64,000 nucleotides of DNA from Novosphingobium silvae (GCF_009856825.1 NZ_WVTD01000013.1:62001-126000), one strand, 5' to 3'; shown: positions 44,594 to 53,755, numbered from the stretch's first letter. Numbers and translations: made by a program. The notes: generated by a model not told the origin, from the letters alone.

Positions 44594-45546
44594 GCGAGGA
44601 TCAGGGCAAACCCGAGACGATCAGGCTGGCGGCCGTTGACGGCGAGCCGGTGCCCCGGCGCGGCCTGAAGGCGGTGCTGGAATCGAACGTGATCAGCCAC
44701 GAGCGCCTGCCGATGCTGGAAGTGGTGTGCGAGAGGATGGTGCGCGCCTTCGCCACCTCGATGCGCAACCTCACTTCCGACGCCATCGACGTCAGCCTGG
44801 AATCGATCACCTCGGTGCGCTTCGGCGACTTCATGGGCAACCTGCCGCTGCCCGCGCTTTTCGGCGTGTTCCAGGTAAAGCCCTGGGAAAGCTACGGCGT
44901 GGTCACGGTAGACGCCGGCCTGATCTATGCCGTCGTCGATGCGCTGCTCGGCGGCCGGGGCGGGACGCGGACGCCGCCGCCCGAGGGGCGCAGTTTCACG
45001 ACCATCGAGATGGGCCTCGTCTCGCGGGTGGTGCAGATGGCGCTCGATGACCTGTCCGCCGCCTTCGAGGAAATCGCGGCCGTCACCATGGGCCTCGAGC
45101 GCATGGAATCGAGCCCTCGCTTCGCCGCGATCGCGGAGCCGAGCAATGCCGCGGCGGTCGCGAGCTACAGAGTGAACATGGAGGGGCGGGGCGGCATGTT
45201 CTCGATCCTGCTGCCATATGCCACGATCGAGCCGGTGCGCGACAAGCTGCTCCAGCGCTTCATGGGCGAGAAGCTGGGCCGGGATCACATCTGGTCCGCG
45301 CACATGGCGAGCGAGCTTTACAATACGCAAGTGACGCTCGACGTCGTGCTGGGCGAGAAGATGATGCCCTTGCGCGAAGTGCGCGACCTGAAGGCCGGGC
45401 AGACGATCGCTCTCAGCCACAGCCCCGAGGAGCCGTTGCAGGTCCACTGCGGCGGCGTGCCGCTGGGCCGCGCGCACATCGGCCAGCGCTCGAGCAACAT
45501 CGCCATCCGTATGGCCACCGACCTGTCCAAGGGATACCCGAAATGA
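44590..45546 (+). CDS. fliM: Flagellar motor switch protein FliM (no canonical CheY-docking peptide)
   Basis: C-ring protein of 318 residues. The middle domain (about 35-225: LPMLEVVCERMVRAFATSMRN ... LPLPALFGVFQVKPW ... GGRGGTR) and the C-terminal SpoA-like domain (VTLDVVLGEKMMPLREVRDLKAGQTI) are complete. The N-terminal LSQxEIDALL-type peptide that binds phosphorylated CheY in most FliM proteins is not visible; the protein begins MSEDQGKPETIRLAAVDGEP. It overlaps fliL (ATGA) and the next gene (ATGA). Confidence 0.93.
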   Translation: MSEDQGKPETIRLAAVDGEPVPRRGLKAVLESNVISHERLPMLEVVCERMVRAFATSMRNLTSDAIDVSLESITSVRFGDFMGNLPLPALFGVFQVKPWESYGVVTVDAGLIYAVVDALLGGRGGTRTPPPEGRSFTTIEMGLVSRVVQMALDDLSAAFEEIAAVTMGLERMESSPRFAAIAEPSNAAAVASYRVNMEGRGGMFSILLPYATIEPVRDKLLQRFMGEKLGRDHIWSAHMASELYNTQVTLDVVLGEKMMPLREVRDLKAGQTIALSHSPEEPLQVHCGGVPLGRAHIGQRSSNIAIRMATDLSKGYPK

Positions 45547-46013
45547 GCATCTCGACCGCGATCAACCTGGCGCTGGTGCTGCTGTGCCTGTGCGTGCTGG
45601 TGCAGAGCATCCGCATCGACCGCCGGATCCGCGCACTGCGCGCCAGCCACCTCGACGATGCCGTGGACAAGCTGGACCGCGCCACCCATCAGGCGCGGCT
45701 CGTGTTGGCGGACCTCAAGTTCGTGCTGTCCACGGAAGCGACCACACAGGCGAATGCGGTTTCCGCGGCCGAAGCACTGCGCGACGAGCTTTCGGTCATG
45801 GTCGAAATCGGTAACTCCACGGCGGAGCGCATCATGGATGCGGCGCGGCAGGCGCAGTCGGTGGAGGCGGGCGCGCGCAGGCGTGCGCTTCGCAGCGACG
45901 ACATGGCCGAAGACCTTGCCCGCGCCGAACCGCCGCAGCCCTCCGGTGTCGAGCCGTCAAACAACGTTCGCGGCATCGGCGGCATCTTCGCACGCGGAAG
46001 CGCGGTCGCATGA
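45543..46013 (+). CDS. Flagellar accessory protein, DUF6468-like
   Basis: Protein of 156 residues with one N-terminal membrane segment (about 6-22, INLALVLLCLCVLVQSI) followed by a helical region (IDRRIRALRASHLDDAVDKLDRATHQARLVL). It resembles the DUF6468-type proteins found beside motE or fliL in alphaproteobacterial flagellar operons; function unknown. It overlaps fliM and motE by ATGA at both ends, so all four genes are probably translated together. Confidence 0.72.
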   Translation: MSISTAINLALVLLCLCVLVQSIRIDRRIRALRASHLDDAVDKLDRATHQARLVLADLKFVLSTEATTQANAVSAAEALRDELSVMVEIGNSTAERIMDAARQAQSVEAGARRRALRSDDMAEDLARAEPPQPSGVEPSNNVRGIGGIFARGSAVA

Positions 46014-46579
46014 TCGCGCTGAAGGCCCTGACCCGGCCCACGCGGCTGATGCTGGGCTTTGCCGTGACGGCGGCAGTGGCGAATGCGATCGCGCTTGCCG
46101 CCTCTCCGGAGATGGCGGGCCTCAAGGCCGGGATCGGCGAGGATGCGAGCCGGCTTGGCGTGTCGCTGCAGGAAGCAGGTGCCAGGGCCGGGCGGAATGC
46201 CGCGGCCGAAAAGCGCAAGCTCGAAATGCGCGAGCAGGCGGTCCGCGCGGGAGAAGCAAGGCTCGCCGGGCAGATGAAGCAGCAGCAGGCGGCCGCCGCC
46301 TCGACGCCGGTCGCTCCGGGCGGGGAGGCGCCGCAGGTGCCCTATGACAATCTGGCCCGCATCTACCAGACGATGAAACCCAACCGCGCCGGGCCGATCT
46401 TCGAGAAGCTCGACATCGAGGTGCAGAAGGAAGTCGCCCAGCGGATGCGCGAACGGGCCACGGCGCAGATCATGGCGAACATGTCGCCCGACGCGGCAGT
46501 GGAGCTGTCGATGGCGCTTGCCGGGCGGCACGTCATCAGGCGAGCGGCGGGGCAGGGCGGCGGCGCGGGCGGCCGCTAG
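46010..46579 (+). CDS. MotE-like flagellar protein
   Basis: Protein of 189 residues with an N-terminal membrane segment (about 14-32), a coiled-coil-like Ala/Glu/Lys region (about 55-90), and a C-terminal MgtE-N-like domain (YDNLARIYQTMKPNRAGPIFEKLDIEVQKEVAQRMRERATAQIMANMSPDAAVELSMAL). This matches MotE, a periplasmic chaperone for the stator partner MotC in rhizobia. No MotC gene is present here; a MotB gene lies 13 kb away, so its partner may differ. The ATGA overlap places it last in the fliL-fliM operon. Confidence 0.78.
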   Translation: MIALKALTRPTRLMLGFAVTAAVANAIALAASPEMAGLKAGIGEDASRLGVSLQEAGARAGRNAAAEKRKLEMREQAVRAGEARLAGQMKQQQAAAASTPVAPGGEAPQVPYDNLARIYQTMKPNRAGPIFEKLDIEVQKEVAQRMRERATAQIMANMSPDAAVELSMALAGRHVIRRAAGQGGGAGGR

Positions 46580-46638
46580 GTTTGCCGTTTCCCGCCTGCC
46601 CAGCGGGCTTTCGGCAGTGTCGGCCGAGGCCTGCGGCC

Positions 46639-47064
46639 TCAGCGCTCGGTCGCCGAGACCCGCGTGATAAGCACCTTGTCGATCCCCGCATCCACCGCCT
46701 TGACCGGCGCGGCGATCATCGCGGCAAGGCGCGGCACTTCCACCGGTGCGAAGCGGGAGGCGCGAAGGCGGGCGAATTCGATCGCGGCGGGAAGGGCGGC
46801 GGCGCGCAGCTGCGGCATGCGCGGCGTGAGCGCGGCCGCTTCCACGGCGGTCCTGGCCTGGACCACGATGGTCACATGCAGGACACCGTCGATCCGCCCC
46901 CCATCGACGATCGGGACATGGACCGGCTGAAGGGCGACGAACGTGGGATCGGCGGGGGGAACCTCGGCGAATTTGCGGGGCTCGGTGTTCGCGGCCCCGG
47001 CCGGGACCGAGGCCGCCAGCAACAGCGCTGCAAGCGCGCGGCGGTGACGGACGGGAATTTGCAT
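46639..47064 (-). CDS. Secreted FliL-like protein (tentative)
   Basis: Protein of 141 residues with a signal peptide (MQIPVRHRRALAALLLAASVPAGA). The rest, VHVPIVDGGRIDGVLHVTIVVQARTA ... LTPRMPQLRAAAL ... VDAGIDKVLITRVSATE, has the order of elements of a FliL periplasmic domain, but it appears exported rather than membrane-anchored. It starts opposite the next gene across a motif-bearing gap. The assignment is by eye and uncertain. The longer frame to 47229 overlaps the divergent gene and is rejected. Confidence 0.55.
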   Translation of the reverse strand: MQIPVRHRRALAALLLAASVPAGAANTEPRKFAEVPPADPTFVALQPVHVPIVDGGRIDGVLHVTIVVQARTAVEAAALTPRMPQLRAAALPAAIEFARLRASRFAPVEVPRLAAMIAAPVKAVDAGIDKVLITRVSATER

Positions 47065-47113
47065 CGAGTGCTCCGGCTGATGGCGTCGCCCGATCCGCGA
47101 TGCGGGCTCTTCC

Positions 47114-47124
47114 CCTATAATAGG
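47114..47124. promoter_or_regulatory. Palindromic CCTATAATAGG motif in a divergent hub
   Basis: CCTAT-A-ATAGG is a perfect inverted repeat around one base, and contains the plus-strand form CCTATAAT. It is 49 bases from the minus gene start and 25 bases from the plus gene start. Confidence 0.5.
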
Positions 47125-47149
47125 ATGAAACCTGAGGAGTCTCGAACAG

Positions 47150-47425
47150 ATGAGCAGCGATCGGCGTCCGGCCAGAGTGCGGGTGGTCTCTTCCGGCCGG
47201 ACATCCGTGCCGGGGGACACCGGCGCCACGCCCGCCCGCCGTCGCTCGGACAGTCCTTCCGCCCACGCTGATCAACCGCAGGCGCTGGCCCTGGATCCCG
47301 CAGAACCGCGTGACGGGGCCAGTCTGCTGTGGATCGTTGGCGCGATCGTGCTGTTCCTGGTGGGCTGCGCCATCGGCGGCGCGCTGTTCGTCGTGTCGGG
47401 TCTGGCGGGAGCCGGCAGCCTGTGA
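47150..47425 (+). CDS. Small single-pass membrane protein of the flagellar cluster
   Basis: Protein of 91 residues with a basic, Ser/Pro/Ala-rich N-terminus and one C-terminal membrane segment (about 58-88, LLWIVGAIVLFLVGCAIGGALFVVSGLAGAG). It has a TGAGGAG ribosome-binding site. Its stop overlaps the GTG of the following TPR-like gene (GTGA), indicating coupling. I do not recognise a family. It could be a small membrane anchor or regulator for the following protein. Confidence 0.65.
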   Translation: MSSDRRPARVRVVSSGRTSVPGDTGATPARRRSDSPSAHADQPQALALDPAEPRDGASLLWIVGAIVLFLVGCAIGGALFVVSGLAGAGSL

Positions 47426-49173
47426 CCCGCGCCCGCCTGCTGGGCTGTGCCGCCCTCCTGTGCACGACCTCCGCCACGCTTCCTCCCGCCCCGGTCGCTC
47501 CGGCCGGACAAGCTTCCACGCGCGTGCCCGGCTTTGCCGCAGAGCTGGCCCAGCGTCAACCGCTCGCGGGAGGCTCGGCCTGGCCCGCCCTTGCCGAAAA
47601 GGAGGCGTGGCGGCGTCTCGCGACGGCGCAGGCAGGCGGGCGGCAGGCGGTCCGCTGGGACTATGCCCGCAGCCTCATCGCGGCCGAACGCGGGGCGGAT
47701 GCGCTGGGTGTGCTCGACGTCATGTTCCAGGATGACCGCGATCTTGGCATGGTGGATGCCTACCGCCTTGCCCGGGGCGCGGCGCTGACGCAGCTTGGCC
47801 GCGCGCAGGACGCCGTCGCCGCGCTCGACATGCCGGGCCTTCGCGCCGATCCAGAGGCGTGCCTGTGGCGGATGCGCGCGCTATCCGAAGGCGGTCTGGC
47901 GCAGCAGGCGCTGGAGCAGCTGCGCTGCGCCGATGCTGCCCTGGCCAAGCCGCGCGCGGCTCCCTTCGTGATCGCGGCCGCCCATGCCGGCGTCGAGGCG
48001 GGCGCACCGCAAAAGGCGCTGCACTGGCTGTCGTGGCTGCCCGACCGGGACCCCGCCGCCAATCTCCTGCGCGGGCGGGCACAGCTTGCCCTTGGCAAGA
48101 CGGACGAGGCGCGTCTTCGTTTCGCCCGTGTCGAGCAGTCCGGAAGTGCCCGGCAGCGCATGGACGCGCGGCTCAGCGGGCTGGAGGGCGACGTCGCGCG
48201 CAAGGCGATCTCCCCGGCCGAGGCCCTGAAGCGCCTTTCGGAAATCCGCTATTCGTGGCGAGGCGATGCCATCGAGGCGCGCGCCCTGCGCCTGAGCTAC
48301 CGCCTTGCCGACGAGAGCGACGACTTGCCGGGAGCGCTTTCCGCGGGCGCGGCGCTGGTGCGCTACCATGGCGATGCCTCGAGCGAGGTCCTGCCCGGCC
48401 TGCGCACCAAACTTGCAGCCGTGCTCGAACCCGCCCGCAAGCTGCCACTCGACAAGGCCGCCGGGCTCTACTGGGACTACCGCGATCTCGCCCCCACCGG
48501 CGCGGAGGGGGACCTGATGGCAAGCCGCCTCGCCGCGCGCCTCCAGCAGGCGGGCCTTTACGAGCGGGCGGCGGACCTTCTCTCCTACCAGCTCACCCGG
48601 CGCGCGGGCGACCTTGCCCGGGGTCCCTTGTCCGCGCGGGTCGCCAGCCTCTACATCCTCGCCGCGCGGCCCGAGCGAGCGCTGAAGATCCTGCGCCAGA
48701 CAGACGATCCCGCGCTGCCCGACGCCATACTCGCCGAGCGCAGGCGTGTGGAAGCCGCCGCGCTGGTGCAGGTGGGCCGCGCACAGGAAGCGCTTGCGGT
48801 GCTGCAGGACCTGCCCGATGCCGACGCGCTGCAGGCCGAAGTGCTCTGGCAGCAGCGCAACTGGGCCGGTTATGCGGACAAGGCGGCGAAGGCGCTCCCG
48901 CGTGGCAGGGCGCTGGATGCGGTCGCACAGGCACAGGTCCTGCGGCTTGCCATCTCGCAGGCCATGCTGGGGCGCGAGGCCGCCCTTGCGGCGCTCCATG
49001 ACCGCTATGAAGCCGGGTTCCGGGGTCTGCCATCGGCGCCGGTGTTCGAGATGCTGACCGGCAAGCCGGGCGCAGCCGATCCCGCAAAGCTCGCCCAGGC
49101 GATGGCGGCGATCCCCTCGGCCAGCCCGGCAGGCGACTTCGCGGACCTGCTGGAGCGCTCGTCCTCCCGGTAG
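47422..49173 (+). CDS. Exported TPR-like solenoid protein of the flagellar cluster
   Basis: Protein of 583 residues. The GTG at 47422 overlaps the previous stop (GTGA) and begins a signal-peptide-like sequence (MTRARLLGCAALLCTTSATL). The body is made of Ala/Leu-rich helical pairs in TPR style (e.g. RGADALGVLDVMFQDD, GGLAQQALEQLRCADAAL, ALVQVGRAQEALAVLQDL). It is probably periplasmic and might help assemble or couple flagellar parts. It ends 3 bases before the convergent flgL stop. No specific family was recognised. Confidence 0.7.
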   Translation: MTRARLLGCAALLCTTSATLPPAPVAPAGQASTRVPGFAAELAQRQPLAGGSAWPALAEKEAWRRLATAQAGGRQAVRWDYARSLIAAERGADALGVLDVMFQDDRDLGMVDAYRLARGAALTQLGRAQDAVAALDMPGLRADPEACLWRMRALSEGGLAQQALEQLRCADAALAKPRAAPFVIAAAHAGVEAGAPQKALHWLSWLPDRDPAANLLRGRAQLALGKTDEARLRFARVEQSGSARQRMDARLSGLEGDVARKAISPAEALKRLSEIRYSWRGDAIEARALRLSYRLADESDDLPGALSAGAALVRYHGDASSEVLPGLRTKLAAVLEPARKLPLDKAAGLYWDYRDLAPTGAEGDLMASRLAARLQQAGLYERAADLLSYQLTRRAGDLARGPLSARVASLYILAARPERALKILRQTDDPALPDAILAERRRVEAAALVQVGRAQEALAVLQDLPDADALQAEVLWQQRNWAGYADKAAKALPRGRALDAVAQAQVLRLAISQAMLGREAALAALHDRYEAGFRGLPSAPVFEMLTGKPGAADPAKLAQAMAAIPSASPAGDFADLLERSSSR

Positions 49174-49176
49174 TTC

Positions 49177-50085
49177 CTACTTCAGGTAATTGGCCAGCGA
49201 CATCTGGTTGAGCTGCGCGAAGACCGAGTAGCTTGCCTGGAGGATCGTCTGGCGCTGCGTTATGTCGATGGCCACTTGCCCGAGATCCGCATCCTCGACC
49301 GAGCCGATCACGCCGGTGAGGAGGTCGACGCGATCCTGCGCCCGCTCGCCCAGCGTTTCGATATGGGCCTGCTTGCGCCCGTTCTTCGCGTTCACGGATC
49401 GCACTTCGGTGATCCCCGCGTCCAGCAGGTCGAGCGCGTCCGTGATCGCCTGCTTCTGCGCATCGGTCAGCGTATCGCCGAAGGGCCCAGCCTCGGCAAG
49501 CGCGCGAAAGGCCGGGATCAGGCTTGCGCCGACGTCGCTGGCGCCGATCCCATACTCCACGTCCACTCCGTCGCCCGCGCGCGTCGACTGGCGCACATCG
49601 TCATTGGCGAAGGCATCCGCCGCCTCCAGGCCAACCGTTTCGTTCAAGCTCTTGGGGAGGAACGGCGTGGCCGAGGTCTGCGAGCCGGCGAAGAGAGGAA
49701 CGCCGCCTTCCCGCGCATTCAGCGCGTTGCGCATGTCGGCGAAGGCATCCTCGACGATGTCCTGCAGCCCCGGTGAATTGCCGGTGCCGACGGCCGAGAA
49801 AAGCTCCTCGCGAAGATCGCTCAGCGAAGTGTCGATCTGTTCGAGGTTGGCCTGATAGAGCGAGAGAGTGGTCGAGACCCGGCCGATGCTGGTCTTGTAG
49901 CTCTCCTGCGTCGCCAGCATCGAGCGCGCCGAAAGCGTGCGCACGGCATCGAGGCCGAGCCCGGCGTAGTCGTTCACCTTCTTCTCGGTGGCGAGCTGCA
50001 ACTGGCTTGCGGCAAGGTTCTGCTGCGAGCGCTGGATCGCGCCGGACAGCGTGGCCTGCAGGGGGATGGTGGCAACGCGGGTCAT
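49177..50085 (-). CDS. flgL: Flagellar hook-filament junction protein FlgL
   Basis: Hook-associated protein 3 of 302 residues, flagellin-like at both ends: TLSGAIQRSQQNLAASQLQLATEKKVNDYAGLG at the N-terminus and ITQRQTILQASYSVFAQLNQMSLANYLK at the C-terminus. Length fits FlgL. It is the last gene of flgE-flgK-flgL, 13 bases after flgK. Confidence 0.93.
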   Translation of the reverse strand: MTRVATIPLQATLSGAIQRSQQNLAASQLQLATEKKVNDYAGLGLDAVRTLSARSMLATQESYKTSIGRVSTTLSLYQANLEQIDTSLSDLREELFSAVGTGNSPGLQDIVEDAFADMRNALNAREGGVPLFAGSQTSATPFLPKSLNETVGLEAADAFANDDVRQSTRAGDGVDVEYGIGASDVGASLIPAFRALAEAGPFGDTLTDAQKQAITDALDLLDAGITEVRSVNAKNGRKQAHIETLGERAQDRVDLLTGVIGSVEDADLGQVAIDITQRQTILQASYSVFAQLNQMSLANYLK

Positions 50086-50098
50086 CCGTCTATCCTCG

Positions 50099-52192
50099 TT
50101 ACAGCATGGCCAGGAGGGTTTCGTACATCTGGGAGGCCGTGGTCATCACCCGCGCGGAGGCCGAATAGCTGTTCTGCAGCACGACCATTTGTGCAAGCTC
50201 CTCGTCGATGTTGACGCCCGAAAAGGAGTCGCGCCGGTTCACCGTGTCGCCAAGGCGTGCGGCGGCGTCCTGCTGCGCGACCTTGGCGAGCGATGCCTCG
50301 GAACCCGCCGTTCCCAACAGGCGGTTGGCGAACATCGAGATGGTTGCTCGCCCGTCTTTGCCAAAGTCCGCGCTCGCGGACAGGGCATCGACGAGCGCGT
50401 TGGCTCCCCTGATGTCGCCAGAGCCGATGGCCTTCTCGCCGATACCTGCGTCCAGCTGCAAACGTGCGAGCGGCAGACGCGCCGTGTCGGCCAGGATCGC
50501 GGAAGGCACCTGCGCGGTGCGCAGGCCGCTGGCGGCGCCCGTCAGTCCCGAAAGAGCGGAGAAGGACAGGCCCGTGCCCATCCTGTCAGTCGAGTCGGAA
50601 GGGATCGCGATCGTGGCCCCGGCGCTCGACGTGACAGGCGTGAAGTCGACGCGGCCTCGCTCGTCCAGTTCGAAGCTGCCGAAAGCGCCCAAGGCGCCTG
50701 CGTTCAGCTCGTCGAGGATGTCGCCCCATGTGGACCCGCCCGACCCGGTGAGCGCATGGCTGGCGAGGACCTTGCCGGATGCATCGCGCAGCACCACCTG
50801 CGCGGTCTGCCCGGCCTCGAAGCCATGCGCGTCGGTGCGGGTGAAGCCGGGGGGAACGAGCGCGCTGCCGTCCGAGCGCACGAGGTTGTTGAGGCCGAAG
50901 AACTGCGAGAACCCGGCGCCCGCGCGGTCGCTCGGCGCCTGCGGATTTTGCGCGATGGCCACGCCGTGCGCGCTGGAAGCCGCCCGGATCGAGAGCACGC
51001 CGTCCTCGAAGCTGGCGCTGGCGTGCGGCGCCAGCCCGGCATTGATGGCGGATACCGCATCGTCGACGGTGGCACCGGCTCCCAGCGCGTCGAAGTCGAT
51101 CTCGGTCTTGCCTACCAGCGTGCCGTCCTTGGCCACCACGGCGAAAGTCGCCTTCCCGGTGAAGCCGAGCCTGTCGCTGCCGACAAGACCATTGGCCTGT
51201 CCGGTCAGGATCTGCGGCGGGGGAAGGGTCGTGCCCTCGTTCGCGACCTTGTTGAGCGTTTCGGCAAGGCCGGTGAAAAGCTGGCCAAGCTGTTCGGAGA
51301 AGTTCGGCAGGGCACGGTCGCGCATGTCGATCAGACCGCCCAGCTTTCCGCCGACGGCCATGGAATCGATCTTCTCGCCCGTCGCGGCCTTCATCGTGCC
51401 GTCCGCCTCGGCGAAGCGGATCTCGATGGGCGAATAGCTCGCCTGCGCCGCTGCCACTCCGGTCGGGTAGCTGAGCTGCCGCAGCCGCCGGTCGAGCAAC
51501 ACTTGCCCCGAGGCGGTGTCGATGGTGACACGCCCGTCGGGCTGCTCTCGCACGTTGACCTCGACGAGGCCGCTCAGTTCCTGCAAGGCGGACATCCGCT
51601 CGTCGGACGGACCTGAAGTTGTCAGGCCAAGGCCTTGAAGTCGCGACACTTCTGCATTGAGGTCGTGGATCTTGCGCAGCAGCACGTTGACCCGGCCGAC
51701 GGTGTCGGAGACCTCGCTTTCGACATCGGCCTGAAGCGCCGCGACATCGTCCTGAAGCCCACCCAGCGTGTCGATCGTGTCGGCCACGGTGCCGGTGAAC
51801 ATCGCGATAGCCTCGGGCGAGCCTTGCAGCCCGGCGATCTCCCCGGCGGAACTCGATATTGCGGTCAGCCGGGCGGCAAGGCCGGAGGTGCTGTCCGGGG
51901 ACCCGAGCATTGCCTGCAACCGGTCGAGGTAAGTCGAAACGGCTTCCGTCCGTCCTGCGGCGCCCGCGCGCGTATAGACGGCGTTCTCGAGGAACTTGTC
52001 CGCCACGCGCGAGGGTTCGCCGACCACCACGCCGTTGACGGTGCCGCCCGCCACCGAGGCGCTCTGGGCAATCTTTTGCCTGGCGTACCCCGGTGTGGAA
52101 ACGTTCGCGACATTGGTGGAGACGGTCTGCATCGCGGCTTGCGAGGCCGCGAGACCGGACATGGCGGAGTTGAGGATGGAGTTGAGAGACAT
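50099..52192 (-). CDS. flgK: Flagellar hook-associated protein 1 FlgK
   Basis: Protein of 697 residues with the typical start MSLNSILNSAMSGLAASQAAMQTVSTNVANVSTPGYARQ, the FlgK motif RVADKFLENAVYTRAGAAG, and the C-terminal GVNIDEELAQMVVLQNSYSASARVMTTASQMYETLL. It forms the hook-filament junction with FlgL. It follows flgE after 33 bases. Confidence 0.96.
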   Translation of the reverse strand: MSLNSILNSAMSGLAASQAAMQTVSTNVANVSTPGYARQKIAQSASVAGGTVNGVVVGEPSRVADKFLENAVYTRAGAAGRTEAVSTYLDRLQAMLGSPDSTSGLAARLTAISSSAGEIAGLQGSPEAIAMFTGTVADTIDTLGGLQDDVAALQADVESEVSDTVGRVNVLLRKIHDLNAEVSRLQGLGLTTSGPSDERMSALQELSGLVEVNVREQPDGRVTIDTASGQVLLDRRLRQLSYPTGVAAAQASYSPIEIRFAEADGTMKAATGEKIDSMAVGGKLGGLIDMRDRALPNFSEQLGQLFTGLAETLNKVANEGTTLPPPQILTGQANGLVGSDRLGFTGKATFAVVAKDGTLVGKTEIDFDALGAGATVDDAVSAINAGLAPHASASFEDGVLSIRAASSAHGVAIAQNPQAPSDRAGAGFSQFFGLNNLVRSDGSALVPPGFTRTDAHGFEAGQTAQVVLRDASGKVLASHALTGSGGSTWGDILDELNAGALGAFGSFELDERGRVDFTPVTSSAGATIAIPSDSTDRMGTGLSFSALSGLTGAASGLRTAQVPSAILADTARLPLARLQLDAGIGEKAIGSGDIRGANALVDALSASADFGKDGRATISMFANRLLGTAGSEASLAKVAQQDAAARLGDTVNRRDSFSGVNIDEELAQMVVLQNSYSASARVMTTASQMYETLLAML

Positions 52193-52225
52193 GCCTCAAG
52201 CCGCTGTTATGTAATGCCTTTCAGT

Positions 52226-53575
52226 TTAACGCTTCAGGTTGCTGACTTCCTGCAGCATGTCATCCACGGTGGTGATGATCTTGGACGAGGCGCTATAGGC
52301 CCGCTGGAACAGGATCATGTTCGAAAACTCCGCCGCAAGATCGACGTTCGAGGCCTCCAGCATGCTGGCGGAGATCGTACCGCCGCCAACGGTGCCCGGC
52401 TCGTTGATGGCCACATTGCCCGACTGTTCGGAGACGATATAGGCGTTCCCGCTGATGCGCGTCAGCCCATCGGGGTTCTGGAATGTCGCGAGCGGCAGCT
52501 GGTAGATCGCTCGCGAAGTGCCATCGTCGAATACGGCGCTGACCACGCCCTTCTCCGAGATCTTCACCGAAGCGACCGTGCCCAGCATGCCGCCGTCGAT
52601 GGTGGAGGAAAGCAGGGCGGACGTGCTGCCGAACTGGGTCAGGCCATCGAACTTGTTGTCGCCGCCAAGCTCCAGGCTGATGAGTTCGGCCTTGGCGTCG
52701 TTGGACCAGCTAAGCTCGAGATCGTCGAACAGCGACGCCGCCGATCCCAGCTCGAGGCTGCCGTCGGAGTTGAAAGTGATCGTCTTGCTGGCGATCATCA
52801 CCTGCTCGCCGGCGGCGTAGCTGTCGACATCGACGGCGACGGCCGCGCCGTCAGCGCCTGTGTAGCTCTTGATGTCTGCAGGGTTGCCGGTGATCTCGGC
52901 CTGCCAGGTGTTTGGCCCGGTCTTCACGAAGTTGAAGGAGAGCGTGTGCGCCGAGCCTTGCGCGTCATAGACCTCTACCGAGCGCGCGAACTGCGGGGTG
53001 ACCGCTCCGCTCGCCATGTGGCCCGCTTCATAGCCTGTGACCTCCTCGGCTGTTGCGTCGAGGTTGGCGCGCAGCTGAATGCCGGTCGTCGGCGTCGCAG
53101 CGCCAGTCAGCGCGTTGGGCCGGATCGGCTGCATGGCGCTCTCGCTGCCGTTGTTGACGTACTGGCCCTGCGCGTCGAGCGGCCAGCCCATCAGGTAGTA
53201 GCCTGCGGTGTTGCGCAGATAGCCCGAAGAATCGGTCGTGAAGGAACCGGCGCGGGTGTAGGCGGTGGCGGCGTCCGCCTCCGGACCCGTCCGCACCACG
53301 AAGAAGCCCGAACCGTCGATGCCGATATCGGTCAGGCTGCTGGAGGCCTGGAGCAGCCCCTGCTTCGAGATGAGAGCCTTGGGCGTCGCCGAAACGCCGC
53401 CGGCCGAGTAGCTGCCCGAAAGGCTGCCGCCGGTGACCAGTGTCTCGAACTGCGCGGAAACGCCCTTGTAGCCGATCGTGTTCACGTTCGTGATGTTGTC
53501 GGCCACGGTCGCCATGGCGCTCGACTGCGCGCTGAGGCCGGAAACGCCTGCATAAAGAGCGGAATAGAGGCTCAT
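52226..53575 (-). CDS. flgE: Flagellar hook protein FlgE
   Basis: Hook protein of 449 residues. The N-terminus MSLYSALYAGVSGLSAQSSAMATVADNITNVNTIGYKG and the C-terminal ASNVDLAAEFSNMILFQRAYSASSKIITTVDDMLQEV are conserved; the central region (TSALLSSTIDGG ... QLPLATFQNPDGL) fits FlgE. The ATG at 53575 is set by family alignment; the open frame extending to 54613 is antisense overlap with flbT and fliI. A motif variant TCCTACAAT lies about 42 bases upstream. Confidence 0.96.
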   Translation of the reverse strand: MSLYSALYAGVSGLSAQSSAMATVADNITNVNTIGYKGVSAQFETLVTGGSLSGSYSAGGVSATPKALISKQGLLQASSSLTDIGIDGSGFFVVRTGPEADAATAYTRAGSFTTDSSGYLRNTAGYYLMGWPLDAQGQYVNNGSESAMQPIRPNALTGAATPTTGIQLRANLDATAEEVTGYEAGHMASGAVTPQFARSVEVYDAQGSAHTLSFNFVKTGPNTWQAEITGNPADIKSYTGADGAAVAVDVDSYAAGEQVMIASKTITFNSDGSLELGSAASLFDDLELSWSNDAKAELISLELGGDNKFDGLTQFGSTSALLSSTIDGGMLGTVASVKISEKGVVSAVFDDGTSRAIYQLPLATFQNPDGLTRISGNAYIVSEQSGNVAINEPGTVGGGTISASMLEASNVDLAAEFSNMILFQRAYSASSKIITTVDDMLQEVSNLKR

Positions 53576-53617
53576 CGTCTTCTCCAGTGCGCGCCGGACA
53601 TAGCCCCGGCCATCGTC

Positions 53618-53626
53618 ATTGTAGGA
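53618..53626 (-). promoter_or_regulatory. Flagellar motif variant upstream of flgE
   Basis: TCCTACAAT on the minus strand, followed by GAC, differs by one base from the TCCTATAAT form and lies 42 bases before the flgE start. Confidence 0.45.
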
Positions 53627-53716
53627 GAAGTTCCGGTCAGTCGGTTTGCACTCATGTGGAAAAATGGCTTCGGATCGAGGAAAAATCTCGTGGCCTGAGC
53701 GACACCTTCCGATCCT

Positions 53717-53729
53717 TCCTATAATAAGG
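53717..53729 (+). promoter_or_regulatory. Flagellar motif TCCTATAATAAGG upstream of flbT
   Basis: TCCTATAA(T) contains an exact TATAAT hexamer (53720-53725) and lies about 30 bases before the flbT start, suitable for a -10 element. Nothing like a standard -35 hexamer is seen 16-18 bases upstream. Confidence 0.55.
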
Positions 53730-53755
53730 CGATCTCCAGGGGGCTTCGGAAAGAC

